Below are positions 26,784 to 35,933 of a stretch of 64,000 bases of DNA, in pieces. Positions within the stretch are counted from its first letter, which is position 1. Each line of letters opens with the position of its first letter. The notes below the pieces were generated by a model. That model was given only the letters and a program-made list of their open reading frames with translations. It was not told the DNA's origin and did not search any database. This stretch comes from an uncultured Bacilli bacterium (GTDB lineage Bacteria; Bacillota_I; Bacilli_A; ML615J-28; CAG-313): assembly GCA_934140285.1 (NCBI GenBank), contig CAKPBI010000007.1, positions 34,043 to 98,042 on the forward strand, in the 5' to 3' direction. The position numbers and the translations under genes were made by a program.

Positions 26784-26800
26784 ATCTTTTACTAAAAGAT
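26784..26800. promoter_or_regulatory. MarR operator-like palindrome
   Basis: ATCTTTT and AAAAGAT, perfect 7-bp arms around ACT. It abuts the -10 box and covers the predicted transcription start. Confidence 0.6.
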
Positions 26801-26829
26801 ATTATACTACATTTATGTTATAAAGTCAA
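26801..26829 (-). promoter_or_regulatory. Promoter of the marR-plsY operon
   Basis: TTGACT (26829-26824), 17-bp spacer, TATAAT (26806-26801). Confidence 0.8.
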
Positions 26830-26856
26830 TAACTTATTAAAAATGAAAACATTTTT

Positions 26857-27120
26857 TCTGATTATCTTATGATATATTCAAAAAAGTTATCTTTTGAATT
26901 TTACAATTTGGTTATATTTTCTCTATATGGTATAATCACCCATATGGAGGAACTTCACATGAGAAAGGTAAATTTAACAATGAATTTTCGTTAGTACATA
27001 ATGATATCATAACTGCTTTTGAATGTCTACAAGAAAACCAAATATTAATGAATTCTTAACTATTGTTTCTCACAAAAAGGTTGATAATGGTTGGACTATC
27101 AAATATAATAATTCTTAATG
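26857..27120 (+). mobile_element. Internally deleted insertion sequence, probably IS1202/ISNCY-like
   Basis: The first 74 bases match the last 74 bases of the window at 72 positions, marking a shared element end. A -10-like TATAAT and GGAGGAACTTCAC then lead into an ATG (26959) reading MRKVNLTMN, the start I associate with ISNCY/IS1202-type transposases. That frame stops at once. Two further coding-like pieces follow in other frames: HNDIITAFECLQENQ and, at about 27045-27118, INEFLTIVSHKKVDNGWTIK, which resembles the late part of the same transposase. Most of the gene is missing. Family assignment rests on recall of these motifs. Confidence 0.6.
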
Positions 27121-27199
27121 ATGTGTTTTTTAACGAATAGGTTATGCCGTAGGCATTTTAAATATTAATAGAAATACTTTGATGTGAGAGTTATTTTGG

Positions 27200-27610
27200 T
27201 ATTCCGAGTGGTCATTTTTTTACATTTACTTTTGGAATGTACCCTCTTCTTACTGACTATTTTTTATATTTCTTTGATAGCACAAGTTTCTTCATCTCCT
27301 CATAATTTAACCTTTCTGACTTCGTAGACTGTTGTACTTCGCTTATGAAACCTCACGGGGTGAGTTGATAATTTTTTGTTCTTCACAACCTCTTGATTTA
27401 CTATTTTGAGTTTACGTTTACCTTTTAGACTTCGGATAGCTTTGCTCCCTTATCTTTCATTTAGCCTTATATCAAGTTTCTATTCGTAGGCTCAAAGAAT
27501 TTGTTACATCACTTCCTTTATCTAGGCATCACTGCTTTCGACTTGTGGTTCACTACACTTGGCGGTAAATACCCGTGACTGAACTTTCATCAGTTAGATT
27601 ATCAACATGC
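27200..27610 (-). mobile_element. Possible group II intron RNA remnant without reverse transcriptase
   Basis: No ORF is present, but the minus strand shows the mosaic of short conserved purine-rich patches typical of a bacterial group II intron 5' half: TAATCTAACTGATGAAAGTTC near 27580-27605, GCAGTGATGCCTAGATAAAG, GATATAAGGCTAAATGAAAG, CCCCGTGAGGTTTC, and finally a GAGGAG-ATG reading MKKLVLSKKYKK before a stop, where the reverse transcriptase would start. The 5' GUGYG end is not intact. Recognition is by resemblance only; a covariance search would decide. Confidence 0.4.
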
Positions 27611-27620
27611 CCATTACATT

Positions 27621-27660
27621 TAAAATAGAGATTTGATTGATTAGTCAAATCTCTATTTTA
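27621..27660. terminator. Perfect 16-bp hairpin before the surface-protein region
   Basis: TAAAATAGAGATTTGA pairs with TCAAATCTCTATTTTA around TTGATTAG. A/T-rich flanks on both sides allow termination in either direction; it probably ends the 31075-27752 gene. Confidence 0.7.
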
Positions 27661-27751
27661 CGTTTTCTTTTATATCAATATATTTAATATTTGAATTTTT
27701 TGAAAGGCATTAATATAGTATAATTTCTACAGATGCTTGATTTAAGTAAAA

Positions 27752-30700
27752 CTAACTTTCTTTCTTTTTAGTAAATATTTTTTTGCTTGCATCAATTATG
27801 TCACCAAATGTTTTTTTCTTGATTGCAAACCAGAAAATTGCAAAACCACCAATTCCTACAACAGCTACTGACCCAACTATGATTCCTGCAATTGCTCCGC
27901 CAGATAATCCTTTCTTTTTTGGAGCATCTTCATAAACAGCGGTAAGTGTTGTTTCACCAGTTACCGTAAATGTATAACTTTTCTCTGTGCTTACTACTTT
28001 TCCGTTTGCATCTTTCCAACACTTAAACACTTTCCCTACCTTTGGTTCATTAGCGGTAATAGTAACAGTTTCGCCAACTATAAGTTTACCTCCACCTATG
28101 CCATCAACAACTTCAACAGCGACTTTTACAAGTTTTGCTATAGCTAGATTGCTAAGTTCTTGTCCTTTTTCATCAAAGTGTTTGTGACAGAAAGCACAAT
28201 CTTTATGTCCTTTTACGCCTTCTTTTTCTTCGGTTGCAGGTATTTCATCTGTCCATGATCCAAACTTGTGTGCCTTTGGTATAACAAGTTTACTTTCATC
28301 TATAATTGGTTTTGTTGCCTCTGAATCCTCAAACTTTAATTCACAACCACTACATCTATAGTATGGGATTCTACCTTCCTTCATACAAGTAGCTTCTTCT
28401 CCATCAACAAGTGTAGTAATATGGGTTGTGTGTAATAGTGCAGGGATTATGAAATATCCACAGTCAAGGCATTTAACAGGATCTTCTTCTGTTGCTTCAG
28501 TCCTATCAGGGCGGTGTGTCGCCTCATCACATATTACTTCACAGTTTTTGCATTCGTGGTAGTGTTTGTCACTGTTTGAAGACCATTTACTATTGAAATC
28601 GTGAATAATTGTTTCTGAAAGTAAGATTTCCTTTGTACAAGTCGAATCAGAAAAGATTTTTCTACAATCTTCTCGTTCGCATTCATAATACTCTATGTTT
28701 CCATCTTTACCCTTAGAACAAGTTGTTCCCTCATGAAGTTTTAGTTTATGGGCTTTAGGAATTATTGCATTTTTATCTTCCCACTCTATAGTGCAAGCTG
28801 AATCAAAAAATTCTTTTTCACAATCTTCACATGCATACTTATCTTTTACTCCATCTTGGGTGCAAGTTTCAAGTCTTCCTGCTTCTTTTAGCATCACATT
28901 AGTGTGCTGGCACTCTATTGCTCTAACAGTCTGAATGGTCAGTGTCATTTCTGTTAAATCCGTATTTTGACTAACTAACAACGCTTTACCACCAGAAATA
29001 TTTAAATCACAAAGCCAATTATCCAATGTTACTTTACTAGCATCCTGAAAGAATTTTCCTTCTGGTGCTTTTATCGTTACTTCAACTTCTAAAATTGTAT
29101 TTGTATAAATTTTACCATCAACCAATGGTCCAACATTGTTTATTGTAATATCATAGCCATTTTTCTCAGAAACTTTCACTGATTCTGCCGTAAGACCTAC
29201 AATAGGCTGTGATACATCAATATCCAAGGATTGAATCACACTATCAATGCGAAGCAAGACAAGCACAGTTAAAGCTCCATCATTACTTCTTATTTCCTTG
29301 TTCAATACTTCACCATGGGTTAATGATACATTAATATCATCAACGTTTTCAGGGAATTTACAGTTTGCTTGTGGCTTGAAGGCGTAAAGTATTACGCTAT
29401 TTTCTTTAATGTATGTCGTATCAAAGTTGTGAGAACCACATAAATAACTATTTCCATCGCGAGTATAAGCTGCCTTGTAAAAGTAGATTCCCAAATCGAT
29501 AACATTACCTTTAATAACATTAGGATAAAACAATGGCCTATACGCCATTCCTTTATAAAACTCAGGAACATCGATTACGACCTCTCTAATATATTCATCT
29601 GATGAACATAGTGTACAGATCCCATTGACAAAGTTGTGCGGAAGAAAATCACCATATTCACAACCACACACGACCCCATCATGTTCATACTGACACTTCG
29701 CTCGCGTTTGACAAGTTGCTGTTCCTCCTTTTGGAGAGTGTCTAAGTGAGACATCTTCCACTCCACAGTACTTGCAAAAACCAAGGTGTGTATATGTACC
29801 ATCGTTGTTGTTGAACGATCTATACTCATATTTATGCCCCGTAGGAAGAAGATATTGTTTTCCACACACTTCACAATTTGCGCCAGTTAAGCAAGTTGGG
29901 ACTCCACCACTATGTGCTTCTTTTATGATGTTACCATTTTCATCTTTTTCAAATTCACCACATTCACATTGATGTACGTGATAATTTTCATCAGTTTTGT
30001 CCGGAACAATGTTGAAATGGTGTTTTGCATCAGGATTACCAAGATCACCACATTTTTTGCACTTCACGTTGCAACCCGAATAGAACTCGTGTTTTTCATA
30101 TCCAGATCCTTTATCTAATGTTACACAAACGCCAGGGCAACTCGGATCAGTACACTTTGTATATCCATGATACTCTAAGCCTATTTTAGCAAAATCACTC
30201 CATGTATGCTCATGTCCACCTGACACGGCTTCTACCTCAATAGGAATGTCACAAATTTGACCGTCAGCCGCTATTGCAGTGATATACATCGTGCCACCAT
30301 CCATAGCATTAACCGCAGTTATACGATAATAGCATGTTGATTCATCAAAGACGTTAGAAGTTTGTAATTCCGTGCCAATAGGAGCAGACTTTATTGTGTA
30401 ATTATATGGACCCGGTGCCCCTCTAAGCCATATTCCTGTGTCGGTATACAATGTACCAATTTTACCTGTTACTTGTTCTCCAATAATAGGGGTTATTTTA
30501 ACAGGATATCCTATATAAGTCATACCTTTTGAAATTATAAAGTCCATTTCTATAGCTGTAGTTATATTATTTCTTGCAGCAATGTCCCAAAGTTCAATGT
30601 CTTTGCCTTTGCCAAGTTCAGCACTAGAAACCTTGAATTTTCTTTTTAACATATCGGTATCACTAGATATAGCATACCCTGTTTTAGGTTCAAAAGAAAC

Positions 30701-31075
30701 TCGAATACAATATGCAACGTTTTGTTCGATAAGTTGACTTTCAACTCTATCCCACAAAAGCGATGTATTATTATCACTCCATAACATTTGTTTTTGTCCA
30801 TTGCGACTTACCTCTATAAGAGTCGCAGTATAGTTTGCCCCTGCTGGTACTTTTAGTTTTTTTGTTGCTTCGTCTTCAAATTCGAACGCAGTTGCGAGAC
30901 TATCTCCCACATTAGTTTTATTAAATGCAACTTCAAGAGTGTCGATAGTGGTTCCTTCCGCATGTGCTATATTTCCAGAATTAAGAAAGACCATACCAAT
31001 CATTAAGGCAAGACACACGGTGAAGGCAATGACAAACGAAAATAATTTTGTTTTATTTTTTCTATTATGTATCAT
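27752..31075 (-). CDS. Large exported Cys/His-module protein, C-terminally membrane-anchored (paralogue A1)
   Basis: A 1,107-residue surface protein. A signal peptide ends near AHA-EG (39). Two N-terminal domains (about 40-160 and 165-285, including APGPYNYTIKSAPIGTELQT and YYRITAVNAMDGGTMYITA) are shared with the paralogues at 46675 and 50804. The middle consists of Cys/His modules of the pattern GH...C..G...Y.C..CG, such as HTWSDFAKIGLEYHGYTKC and HKFGSWTDEIPATEEKEG. An InlB-like repeat (VGKVFKCWKDANGKVVST, TFTVTGETTLTAVYEDA) precedes the anchor helix GGAIAGIIVGSVAVVGIGGF and a Lys-rich cytoplasmic tail. There is no LPXTG motif. Function unknown; adhesion or metal binding are possible. Codons are AT-rich, unlike the 46675 paralogue. 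Confidence 0.85.
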   Translation of the reverse strand: MIHNRKNKTKLFSFVIAFTVCLALMIGMVFLNSGNIAHAEGTTIDTLEVAFNKTNVGDSLATAFEFEDEATKKLKVPAGANYTATLIEVSRNGQKQMLWSDNNTSLLWDRVESQLIEQNVAYCIRVSFEPKTGYAISSDTDMLKRKFKVSSAELGKGKDIELWDIAARNNITTAIEMDFIISKGMTYIGYPVKITPIIGEQVTGKIGTLYTDTGIWLRGAPGPYNYTIKSAPIGTELQTSNVFDESTCYYRITAVNAMDGGTMYITAIAADGQICDIPIEVEAVSGGHEHTWSDFAKIGLEYHGYTKCTDPSCPGVCVTLDKGSGYEKHEFYSGCNVKCKKCGDLGNPDAKHHFNIVPDKTDENYHVHQCECGEFEKDENGNIIKEAHSGGVPTCLTGANCEVCGKQYLLPTGHKYEYRSFNNNDGTYTHLGFCKYCGVEDVSLRHSPKGGTATCQTRAKCQYEHDGVVCGCEYGDFLPHNFVNGICTLCSSDEYIREVVIDVPEFYKGMAYRPLFYPNVIKGNVIDLGIYFYKAAYTRDGNSYLCGSHNFDTTYIKENSVILYAFKPQANCKFPENVDDINVSLTHGEVLNKEIRSNDGALTVLVLLRIDSVIQSLDIDVSQPIVGLTAESVKVSEKNGYDITINNVGPLVDGKIYTNTILEVEVTIKAPEGKFFQDASKVTLDNWLCDLNISGGKALLVSQNTDLTEMTLTIQTVRAIECQHTNVMLKEAGRLETCTQDGVKDKYACEDCEKEFFDSACTIEWEDKNAIIPKAHKLKLHEGTTCSKGKDGNIEYYECEREDCRKIFSDSTCTKEILLSETIIHDFNSKWSSNSDKHYHECKNCEVICDEATHRPDRTEATEEDPVKCLDCGYFIIPALLHTTHITTLVDGEEATCMKEGRIPYYRCSGCELKFEDSEATKPIIDESKLVIPKAHKFGSWTDEIPATEEKEGVKGHKDCAFCHKHFDEKGQELSNLAIAKLVKVAVEVVDGIGGGKLIVGETVTITANEPKVGKVFKCWKDANGKVVSTEKSYTFTVTGETTLTAVYEDAPKKKGLSGGAIAGIIVGSVAVVGIGGFAIFWFAIKKKTFGDIIDASKKIFTKKKES

Positions 31076-31183
31076 AATTGTAACTCCTTGTTATTTTTTT
31101 AATAGTTATAATAATTTGTGCTTTTTCACGAAATTATAGTAAAGTTATATAATCTTCTTTTATTTGTTAAATTTGTAAAATCT

Positions 31184-32053
31184 CTAATACACAACGAAAT
31201 AATCTACTCCCAAACTATTTTCAAATTTGAATGAGATTGCACCAATTGATTTCATAGAATAAGCAAAACCTGGATTTTCCTTTGTACCAATAAGGGTGTC
31301 TACAGCAATCTTACCAATTTGCATATTTAGGTTTTCGGCTGTTCCTATTTTTAAAACAGCATTAAGTGTATCAAAAAAATCAGCTGTATCATCAGGTGAA
31401 AGATTGTTGAGTGTAAATGATTTATGTGTAATACTATAGGAAAAATCTTTTCCTGTTTTTTCTATGAACACTATAGATGATATGTATAGACTATTAGGAA
31501 TATACTTTTTTAAATACTTATAAGGAAACTTCCTCATATCTTCTTTGAAGGGCGTAAGATCAAGTTTTGACACAACATTAAAGTTTGCACTACCATTTTC
31601 AGCAATCTCTGAAAAGTCTACTTGAACAATAGTAACAGAAACTTCCTTTTCTCCAAGTTTTATTTTTCCTCCAGTTTGTTCATAGAATACTGTTTGAGCA
31701 ATTGCTCCAACTTGTTTTTCTGTAAGTAAAAGTTTACCAGTCATACTTTTACCCACAAGTGAAGTTAGATTCACTGAATAACCTTTATAACCCTTTCCTT
31801 CTTCATAAGAAATAAGTCCTTCAATCTTTTTATTAACTTCAGTTTTCATATCAATAAAAACGTTATCATCATAGGCATTTGGGCAAATTATTGATTCATC
31901 TACTTCTTTACTAAGAGTCTTAAGTTGCCCCGTAGTGCGAAAAAGATCAATACCATAAGTTTTACGAATGTAAATATATCCACCAATAATGGTGACAGCT
32001 AAAATAGCCACAATAATAACTAAACTTATAATTATTTTTTTAATTATTTTCAT
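31184..32053 (-). CDS. Single-pass membrane protein with extracellular domain
   Basis: A 289-residue protein I do not recognise. One N-terminal helix (about 5-28, IIISLVIIVAILAVTIIGGY) anchors a 260-residue outer domain containing TYGIDLFRTTGQLKTLSKEV, a beta-rich centre (KIKLGEKEVSVTIVQVDFSE) and NLNMQIGKIAVDTLIGTKEN. A broken, internally deleted relative lies at 39942-40225. It sits between the lipoprotein gene at 32130 and the large protein at 27752, all in the same direction, 70-110 bases apart. Confidence 0.7.
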   Translation of the reverse strand: MKIIKKIIISLVIIVAILAVTIIGGYIYIRKTYGIDLFRTTGQLKTLSKEVDESIICPNAYDDNVFIDMKTEVNKKIEGLISYEEGKGYKGYSVNLTSLVGKSMTGKLLLTEKQVGAIAQTVFYEQTGGKIKLGEKEVSVTIVQVDFSEIAENGSANFNVVSKLDLTPFKEDMRKFPYKYLKKYIPNSLYISSIVFIEKTGKDFSYSITHKSFTLNNLSPDDTADFFDTLNAVLKIGTAENLNMQIGKIAVDTLIGTKENPGFAYSMKSIGAISFKFENSLGVDYFVVY

Positions 32054-32074
32054 AAAAAGTCTCCTTTTTAATAT

Positions 32075-32100
32075 TAAAGTCGCTCGTCATAAGCCAAGCG
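32075..32100 (-). terminator. Hairpin between lipoprotein gene and the 31184-32053 gene
   Basis: AGTCGCT and AGCGACT pair around a 12-base loop, with TTTAATATT after it on the minus strand. It is weak as a terminator, so read-through is likely. Confidence 0.45.
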
Positions 32101-32129
32101 ACTCTTATTATGTTATAAATGTTTATGTA

Positions 32130-34415
32130 TTATTCTAAATTGAGCCAAAGCGCAGGTACAATTCCACCGATATTACCGGCAATATTTAACCTACCAGGGT
32201 ATATTCCACTATGTGCTGTGTGGACATCAAGCCCTTTGTTATAAGAGGCATTAGCTGTATATGGTGAACGCGTCAACCAATTTACTGTACCTTCAGTTCT
32301 ACTAAAGTCTCCTCTTCCTTCATTTAAATAAGAACAAAGCCCTTGGAATCTTGCGAAATCTGTTGTTCCTAATGCCCTTGCTGAATCATTACCCAGCTCT
32401 TTAGAAAAACCATATGCTTCAGTAGTTATTTCTTGTAAAGACAATAAGAATATTTTATCATTTGTATTTCGAGCTTGGGCCGCAAACTGATTTTCTCCAT
32501 CCTTAAAATATTTTGGATTTTTGTTTGGATTACAACTTGTCACACTATTATCTACAAGGGTTATTTTAATGATTTCTTTTTGCAAATCATTGAATACATC
32601 GTTATAGAAGGTTTCATTTAGCCATCTACGAATAAATGTGTATTCCCAATTATTAGCATAAGTCCCATCAGGTACGCCCTGTTCCGCATTATAAGAAATA
32701 GCCGTATTTAGAGTTTTAAATTTCAACTGTGGTTTCCAAAAATCTAAAGCTAATTCACTCATCAAAAATGCTGAATTATTAGTTGTTGTAAGAATTCTCC
32801 ACTTGATTGGTTCAAATCTAAACCAATACATCGTTCCACCATATCCATTTGAATTTGACCAATAATTACAATTAGTTCCACCTACCCATCTAGTTGTATT
32901 TCTTACGATACCACGATACTTTACACCATTATAGATAACATCCTTATACCAAATATCTGCAGCATCCTCATAATGGAGCCAATTATTATCATTTGAATCC
33001 TTTTCATATTTTGGATAATCCCCCGCAATTTCTAAAAGTTTAGCAATTATAGTTTCATCTTTTTCGCAGGATTGAGTCCAATGGCCAAAATAGATATAAT
33101 TACCATCACGCGTATATTTTATTGGATTATTTTCACCACAAGTGGTACAGACATCACAGACATAACTATGATTACCATTAGCAGGAATCTCAACTTTGGT
33201 ATTGTAATCACATTCATCACGTTTACAAATATCGTATGCGTTCCAACCAGGTAGACAATCAGGTTCTTTTGCCTCATGATGTTCAAGTAAATGTCCTAAT
33301 GCTTCTCTAATATTATTTTGTGTATTTGTCGTATAATCACAACGTGTACATGTGTCATATGATTGCCAATATCCTTCCTCTGTGCAAGTAGGATCTTTTG
33401 CTGAATGAACTACCTTGTCATGCCCTAGGGCTGGTATCCCCTTATAAGGTGTATGTTCAGTACATCCTTCGTTGGCACATTTATAGTATTCTTCGGTTCC
33501 CCATTTTTCACAAGTTGGCTCCACTCGTGGAGAGTGTATAGACATATTATGTCCTGTTGCAGGAATTTCTTCATATCCCTCAGTTTTACCACAATAATTA
33601 TTGCATCTTTTGTATGCTTTCCAACCGATCTCAGTACAAGTTGGATCTTTTTTCTCAACATCTTGCATATCATGACCAAGAGCTGGAATTTCCTCTTGTT
33701 CAGTATATGTGCATCCATAATTTATACATCTTTTTCCATGTGTAAGTCCAGGTCTTTCACAACTTGGACTATGACCTTTTTCTTCTCTTAAATTATGTGA
33801 AGCAAGTTCACCATACTCAAAAGTTTCTCTACCTAAATTGCCACAAATACTACAAACTAGACGATAGACTGCTTTTCTTTGGCAAGTTGCCTCATCAACG
33901 AGGTTATTACCAGTAATTTTTTCAACATAACTGTGTATATGTTGTTCATCGGCTTGCACTAACCCTGCAACTATGAAATACGAAAAACTTGTTGTTTCAA
34001 AGGATATTTTATCACCATTAACAGTAGTACTAAGTTCTTCTACTGTTTTTTCTCCCTTGATATGATAGGTAACATAACCATTTGTTGCCTCAAATGGTAT
34101 CGGCAAAGTTATCTTTACTTTGCCATCTGGTTGTACTTTTTTACCATTCTTAGTTATAGCTATATCAAATATGGCGATTTTAGCACTATCGTATGGTTTA
34201 GTGATTGCCATAATAGCTTCTTTTCCTTGTTGACTTTCGACAGATTGTTTTTTTACTTCTAGTATGGACTCTTTTTCAAATGTTCCATACACAGTTATGC
34301 CGCTTTTGTCAACCAGTTTATCTACGGATTTGCTTTTCTTACCACAACTAATCATTGTAAAACATAGCACCATAATTATAGTCAATGTAATGATTTTTAA
34401 CTCTTTTTTTATCAT
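32130..34415 (-). CDS. Lipoprotein with Cys/His modules and a DUF6273-like C-terminal domain
   Basis: A 761-residue lipoprotein with lipobox MISC (Cys24). After a domain of about 110 residues come about six tandem Cys/His modules of roughly 40-45 residues (for example DPTCTEIGWKAYKRC followed by EEIPATGH), each with two to four cysteines and a closing GH. Residues about 425-761 resemble DUF6273, a C-type-lectin-like fold: RFEPIKWRILT, WEYTFIRRWLNETFY, DKIFLLSLQEITTEAYGF, NWLTRSPY and the closing GGIVPALWLNLE. The combination suggests ligand or glycan recognition at the surface (inference). It heads a unit with the 31184 and 27752 genes. Confidence 0.82.
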   Translation of the reverse strand: MIKKELKIITLTIIMVLCFTMISCGKKSKSVDKLVDKSGITVYGTFEKESILEVKKQSVESQQGKEAIMAITKPYDSAKIAIFDIAITKNGKKVQPDGKVKITLPIPFEATNGYVTYHIKGEKTVEELSTTVNGDKISFETTSFSYFIVAGLVQADEQHIHSYVEKITGNNLVDEATCQRKAVYRLVCSICGNLGRETFEYGELASHNLREEKGHSPSCERPGLTHGKRCINYGCTYTEQEEIPALGHDMQDVEKKDPTCTEIGWKAYKRCNNYCGKTEGYEEIPATGHNMSIHSPRVEPTCEKWGTEEYYKCANEGCTEHTPYKGIPALGHDKVVHSAKDPTCTEEGYWQSYDTCTRCDYTTNTQNNIREALGHLLEHHEAKEPDCLPGWNAYDICKRDECDYNTKVEIPANGNHSYVCDVCTTCGENNPIKYTRDGNYIYFGHWTQSCEKDETIIAKLLEIAGDYPKYEKDSNDNNWLHYEDAADIWYKDVIYNGVKYRGIVRNTTRWVGGTNCNYWSNSNGYGGTMYWFRFEPIKWRILTTTNNSAFLMSELALDFWKPQLKFKTLNTAISYNAEQGVPDGTYANNWEYTFIRRWLNETFYNDVFNDLQKEIIKITLVDNSVTSCNPNKNPKYFKDGENQFAAQARNTNDKIFLLSLQEITTEAYGFSKELGNDSARALGTTDFARFQGLCSYLNEGRGDFSRTEGTVNWLTRSPYTANASYNKGLDVHTAHSGIYPGRLNIAGNIGGIVPALWLNLE

Positions 34416-34463
34416 AGAAACCTCCTTTAAATTTTTATTAAAATAGCAAGATAAAACAACTTT

Positions 34464-34495
34464 TCGGATAAGTAGTTAATTTCCCACCTATCCGA
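34464..34495 (-). terminator. Hairpin after the MBG-domain pseudogene
   Basis: TCGGATAGGTGG and CTACTTATCCGA pair over 12 positions (two G-T pairs) with an 8-base loop. The T-tract on the minus strand is imperfect. Confidence 0.5.
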
Positions 34496-34523
34496 TTATC
34501 TTTTTTGACTTTAACTACTTGAG

Positions 34524-34985
34524 TTATTTCATAACAAAATAACCGTACTTAATTATAATAGGCTTATTTGGTGTTGGATTAATAAATACTTTATTCCCCC
34601 CTATATTAACTGTACCAACTTCTACATAAGTTGTTTGTGGTTTAGGAATTTCAGCATCAACTTTAAATGGTTTAGTATAGTTATTTGCGTTATTAACCAT
34701 ATAATTATCACCTATAGTTGCATTAACAATATCGCCAACAATATCTTTTTCTGCAAGAGAATAGTTGGCCGTTTCTAAACTAGTCAATTTAAAACTTTCT
34801 ATTTCTAAACCCACATTTGCACTCTTAATCGTAATAGTAATGTCATCACCTACAAATAATTCAGTAGGTGATCCTGTTATAATATTACTATTAATTATAA
34901 TCAAGTTCACATGCACCGTTTATAGGAAGAGGCGTGATACTTATGGTAATATCTTGTCTTATACCATATAGTTGTATTTAGCCTT
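34524..34985 (-). pseudogene. Broken fragment of an MBG-domain surface protein
   Basis: The open part (34524-34916, 130 residues, no signal peptide) reads ITGSPTELFVGDDITITI and ETANYSLAEKDIVGD, closely matching FTGEPAELLEGDEVTITV and DAGNYSLAIEDVTAE in the intact lipoprotein at 43128-45575. Just upstream another frame continues the match (QDITISITPLPI versus VTATITPMVI) across a frameshift near 34910. The N-terminal half, signal peptide and C terminus are gone. It shows that a second lipoprotein of this kind once stood here. Confidence 0.7.
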
Positions 34986-35205
34986 ACCATCACCATTATA
35001 AGGGAAGTATGGTTATTGTTTTTTTATTTTACCTCCTTCTTCAAAATATAGGCGCTGGAATAACGATACCTACTCGCCACAATTTACGGTACTCGGTTTT
35101 CTATGTCGTTTCCTTTCCTCTCTCCAAGTTTAAAGTCATATGAGCGGACTAATTATTTAACATATCGTTTATTACTTTTTCAAGAGCAAATGTTGCTTAC
35201 ATTTT
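34986..35205. other. Gene-free stretch with a possible structured leader
   Basis: No ORF. On the minus strand GGAAACGA (35113-35106) can pair with TCGTTATTCC (35066-35057) around an inner GTACC/GGTA pairing, followed by GAAGGAGGTAAAA, a ribosome-binding-site-like sequence with no intact gene behind it. It may be the remains of the leader of the broken gene at 34524-34985. Confidence 0.25.
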
Positions 35206-35589
35206 TTATAGTGAATCAAGTATGTCAGCAAGATAATCAGATGGTACAGATTCATAAAAAAAAGTATCTATAACATCTTCTTCTTTGGCACGTTTTATTT
35301 TATATGCAATAGTCTCATCTGAAACGTTGTCACAAAGCAATGCGATTTTAACTTCTGGCTTTTGCTTTTTAACTTCTTTTACTGTGTTCATACGCTCATC
35401 GAATGTTCCATCACCTGACCTAGTTACATCCATTACAAGAATAGTTGCTGAAAGTGCATTTAGCAAAGCTAAAATACGCTCTGTTTCTTGTGAAAAACAT
35501 TTTTCTATTAAAATGCCTGCACGTTTTAAGGCATCTGTTACCGCTTCCAAAACAAGTCTGTTTCTAATTGCAAGTACCGCTTTTTTCAT
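35206..35589 (-). CDS. Stand-alone receiver-domain protein
   Basis: A 127-residue CheY-like receiver with no output domain. The phosphoacceptor is likely Asp54 in ATILVMDVTRSGDG, followed by a beta-strand VKIALLCDNVS with the conserved Ser/Thr position and an AKEEDVIDTFFY segment near the conserved Lys. The usual acidic pair at the N terminus is not obvious (KKAVLAIRNRLV), so phosphorylation is uncertain. It lies next to a histidine kinase/regulator operon and downstream of a promoter with the GTGCCATTTGGCAC palindrome, so it may be a regulated phosphate sink or connector. Confidence 0.75.
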   Translation of the reverse strand: MKKAVLAIRNRLVLEAVTDALKRAGILIEKCFSQETERILALLNALSATILVMDVTRSGDGTFDERMNTVKEVKKQKPEVKIALLCDNVSDETIAYKIKRAKEEDVIDTFFYESVPSDYLADILDSL

Positions 35590-35689
35590 CTAATACCATT
35601 TCTCCTTCTACAATATGTGTGTAATTTATTATTTATAAAAAATAATTATATTACCATTTTTATAATACTTTAAATTTAATTCAGCAAAT

Positions 35690-35830
35690 TACTTTATTTG
35701 TTTAATCAATATTGTCGTTTACTAGTCTAAAATTTTATAAGCATACAATTAATTTTAATTTATACATACATTTTATCATATGTTTATTTTTTTGGGAAGT
35801 GCCATTTGGCACCACTTTGAATTTTTTTTA
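35690..35830. repeat. Promoter-region repeat, copy 1
   Basis: About 140 bases resemble 50100-50240 at roughly four in five positions, including CGTTTACTAGTCT, TTTATACATA.ATTTTATCA and the perfect GTGCCATTTGGCAC palindrome. Both copies lie upstream of minus-strand genes (35589 and 49740). Confidence 0.8.
35770..35812 (-). promoter_or_regulatory. Activator-type promoter upstream of the receiver gene
   Basis: GTGCCATTTGGCAC (35799-35812), 7-base-type arms with perfect symmetry, centred about 42 bases before the start predicted from TAAAAT (35775-35770). There is no -35 box at the usual place. This is the geometry of an activator-dependent promoter. Confidence 0.5.
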
Positions 35831-35933
35831 ATTTTGCTTTTGAAAAATCAGCCGATATCATGTCTTTAAAGCAAATATAAATAAAATTATTTACTATTTC
35901 CTTGCCTTTCAAAAAATGTATTACTTAAATAAG

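Noticed and set aside
29575..29874. A 99-codon minus-strand ORF inside the 27752-31075 gene
   Set aside because: It is an alternative frame of a repetitive Cys/His-coding region with no ribosome-binding site.
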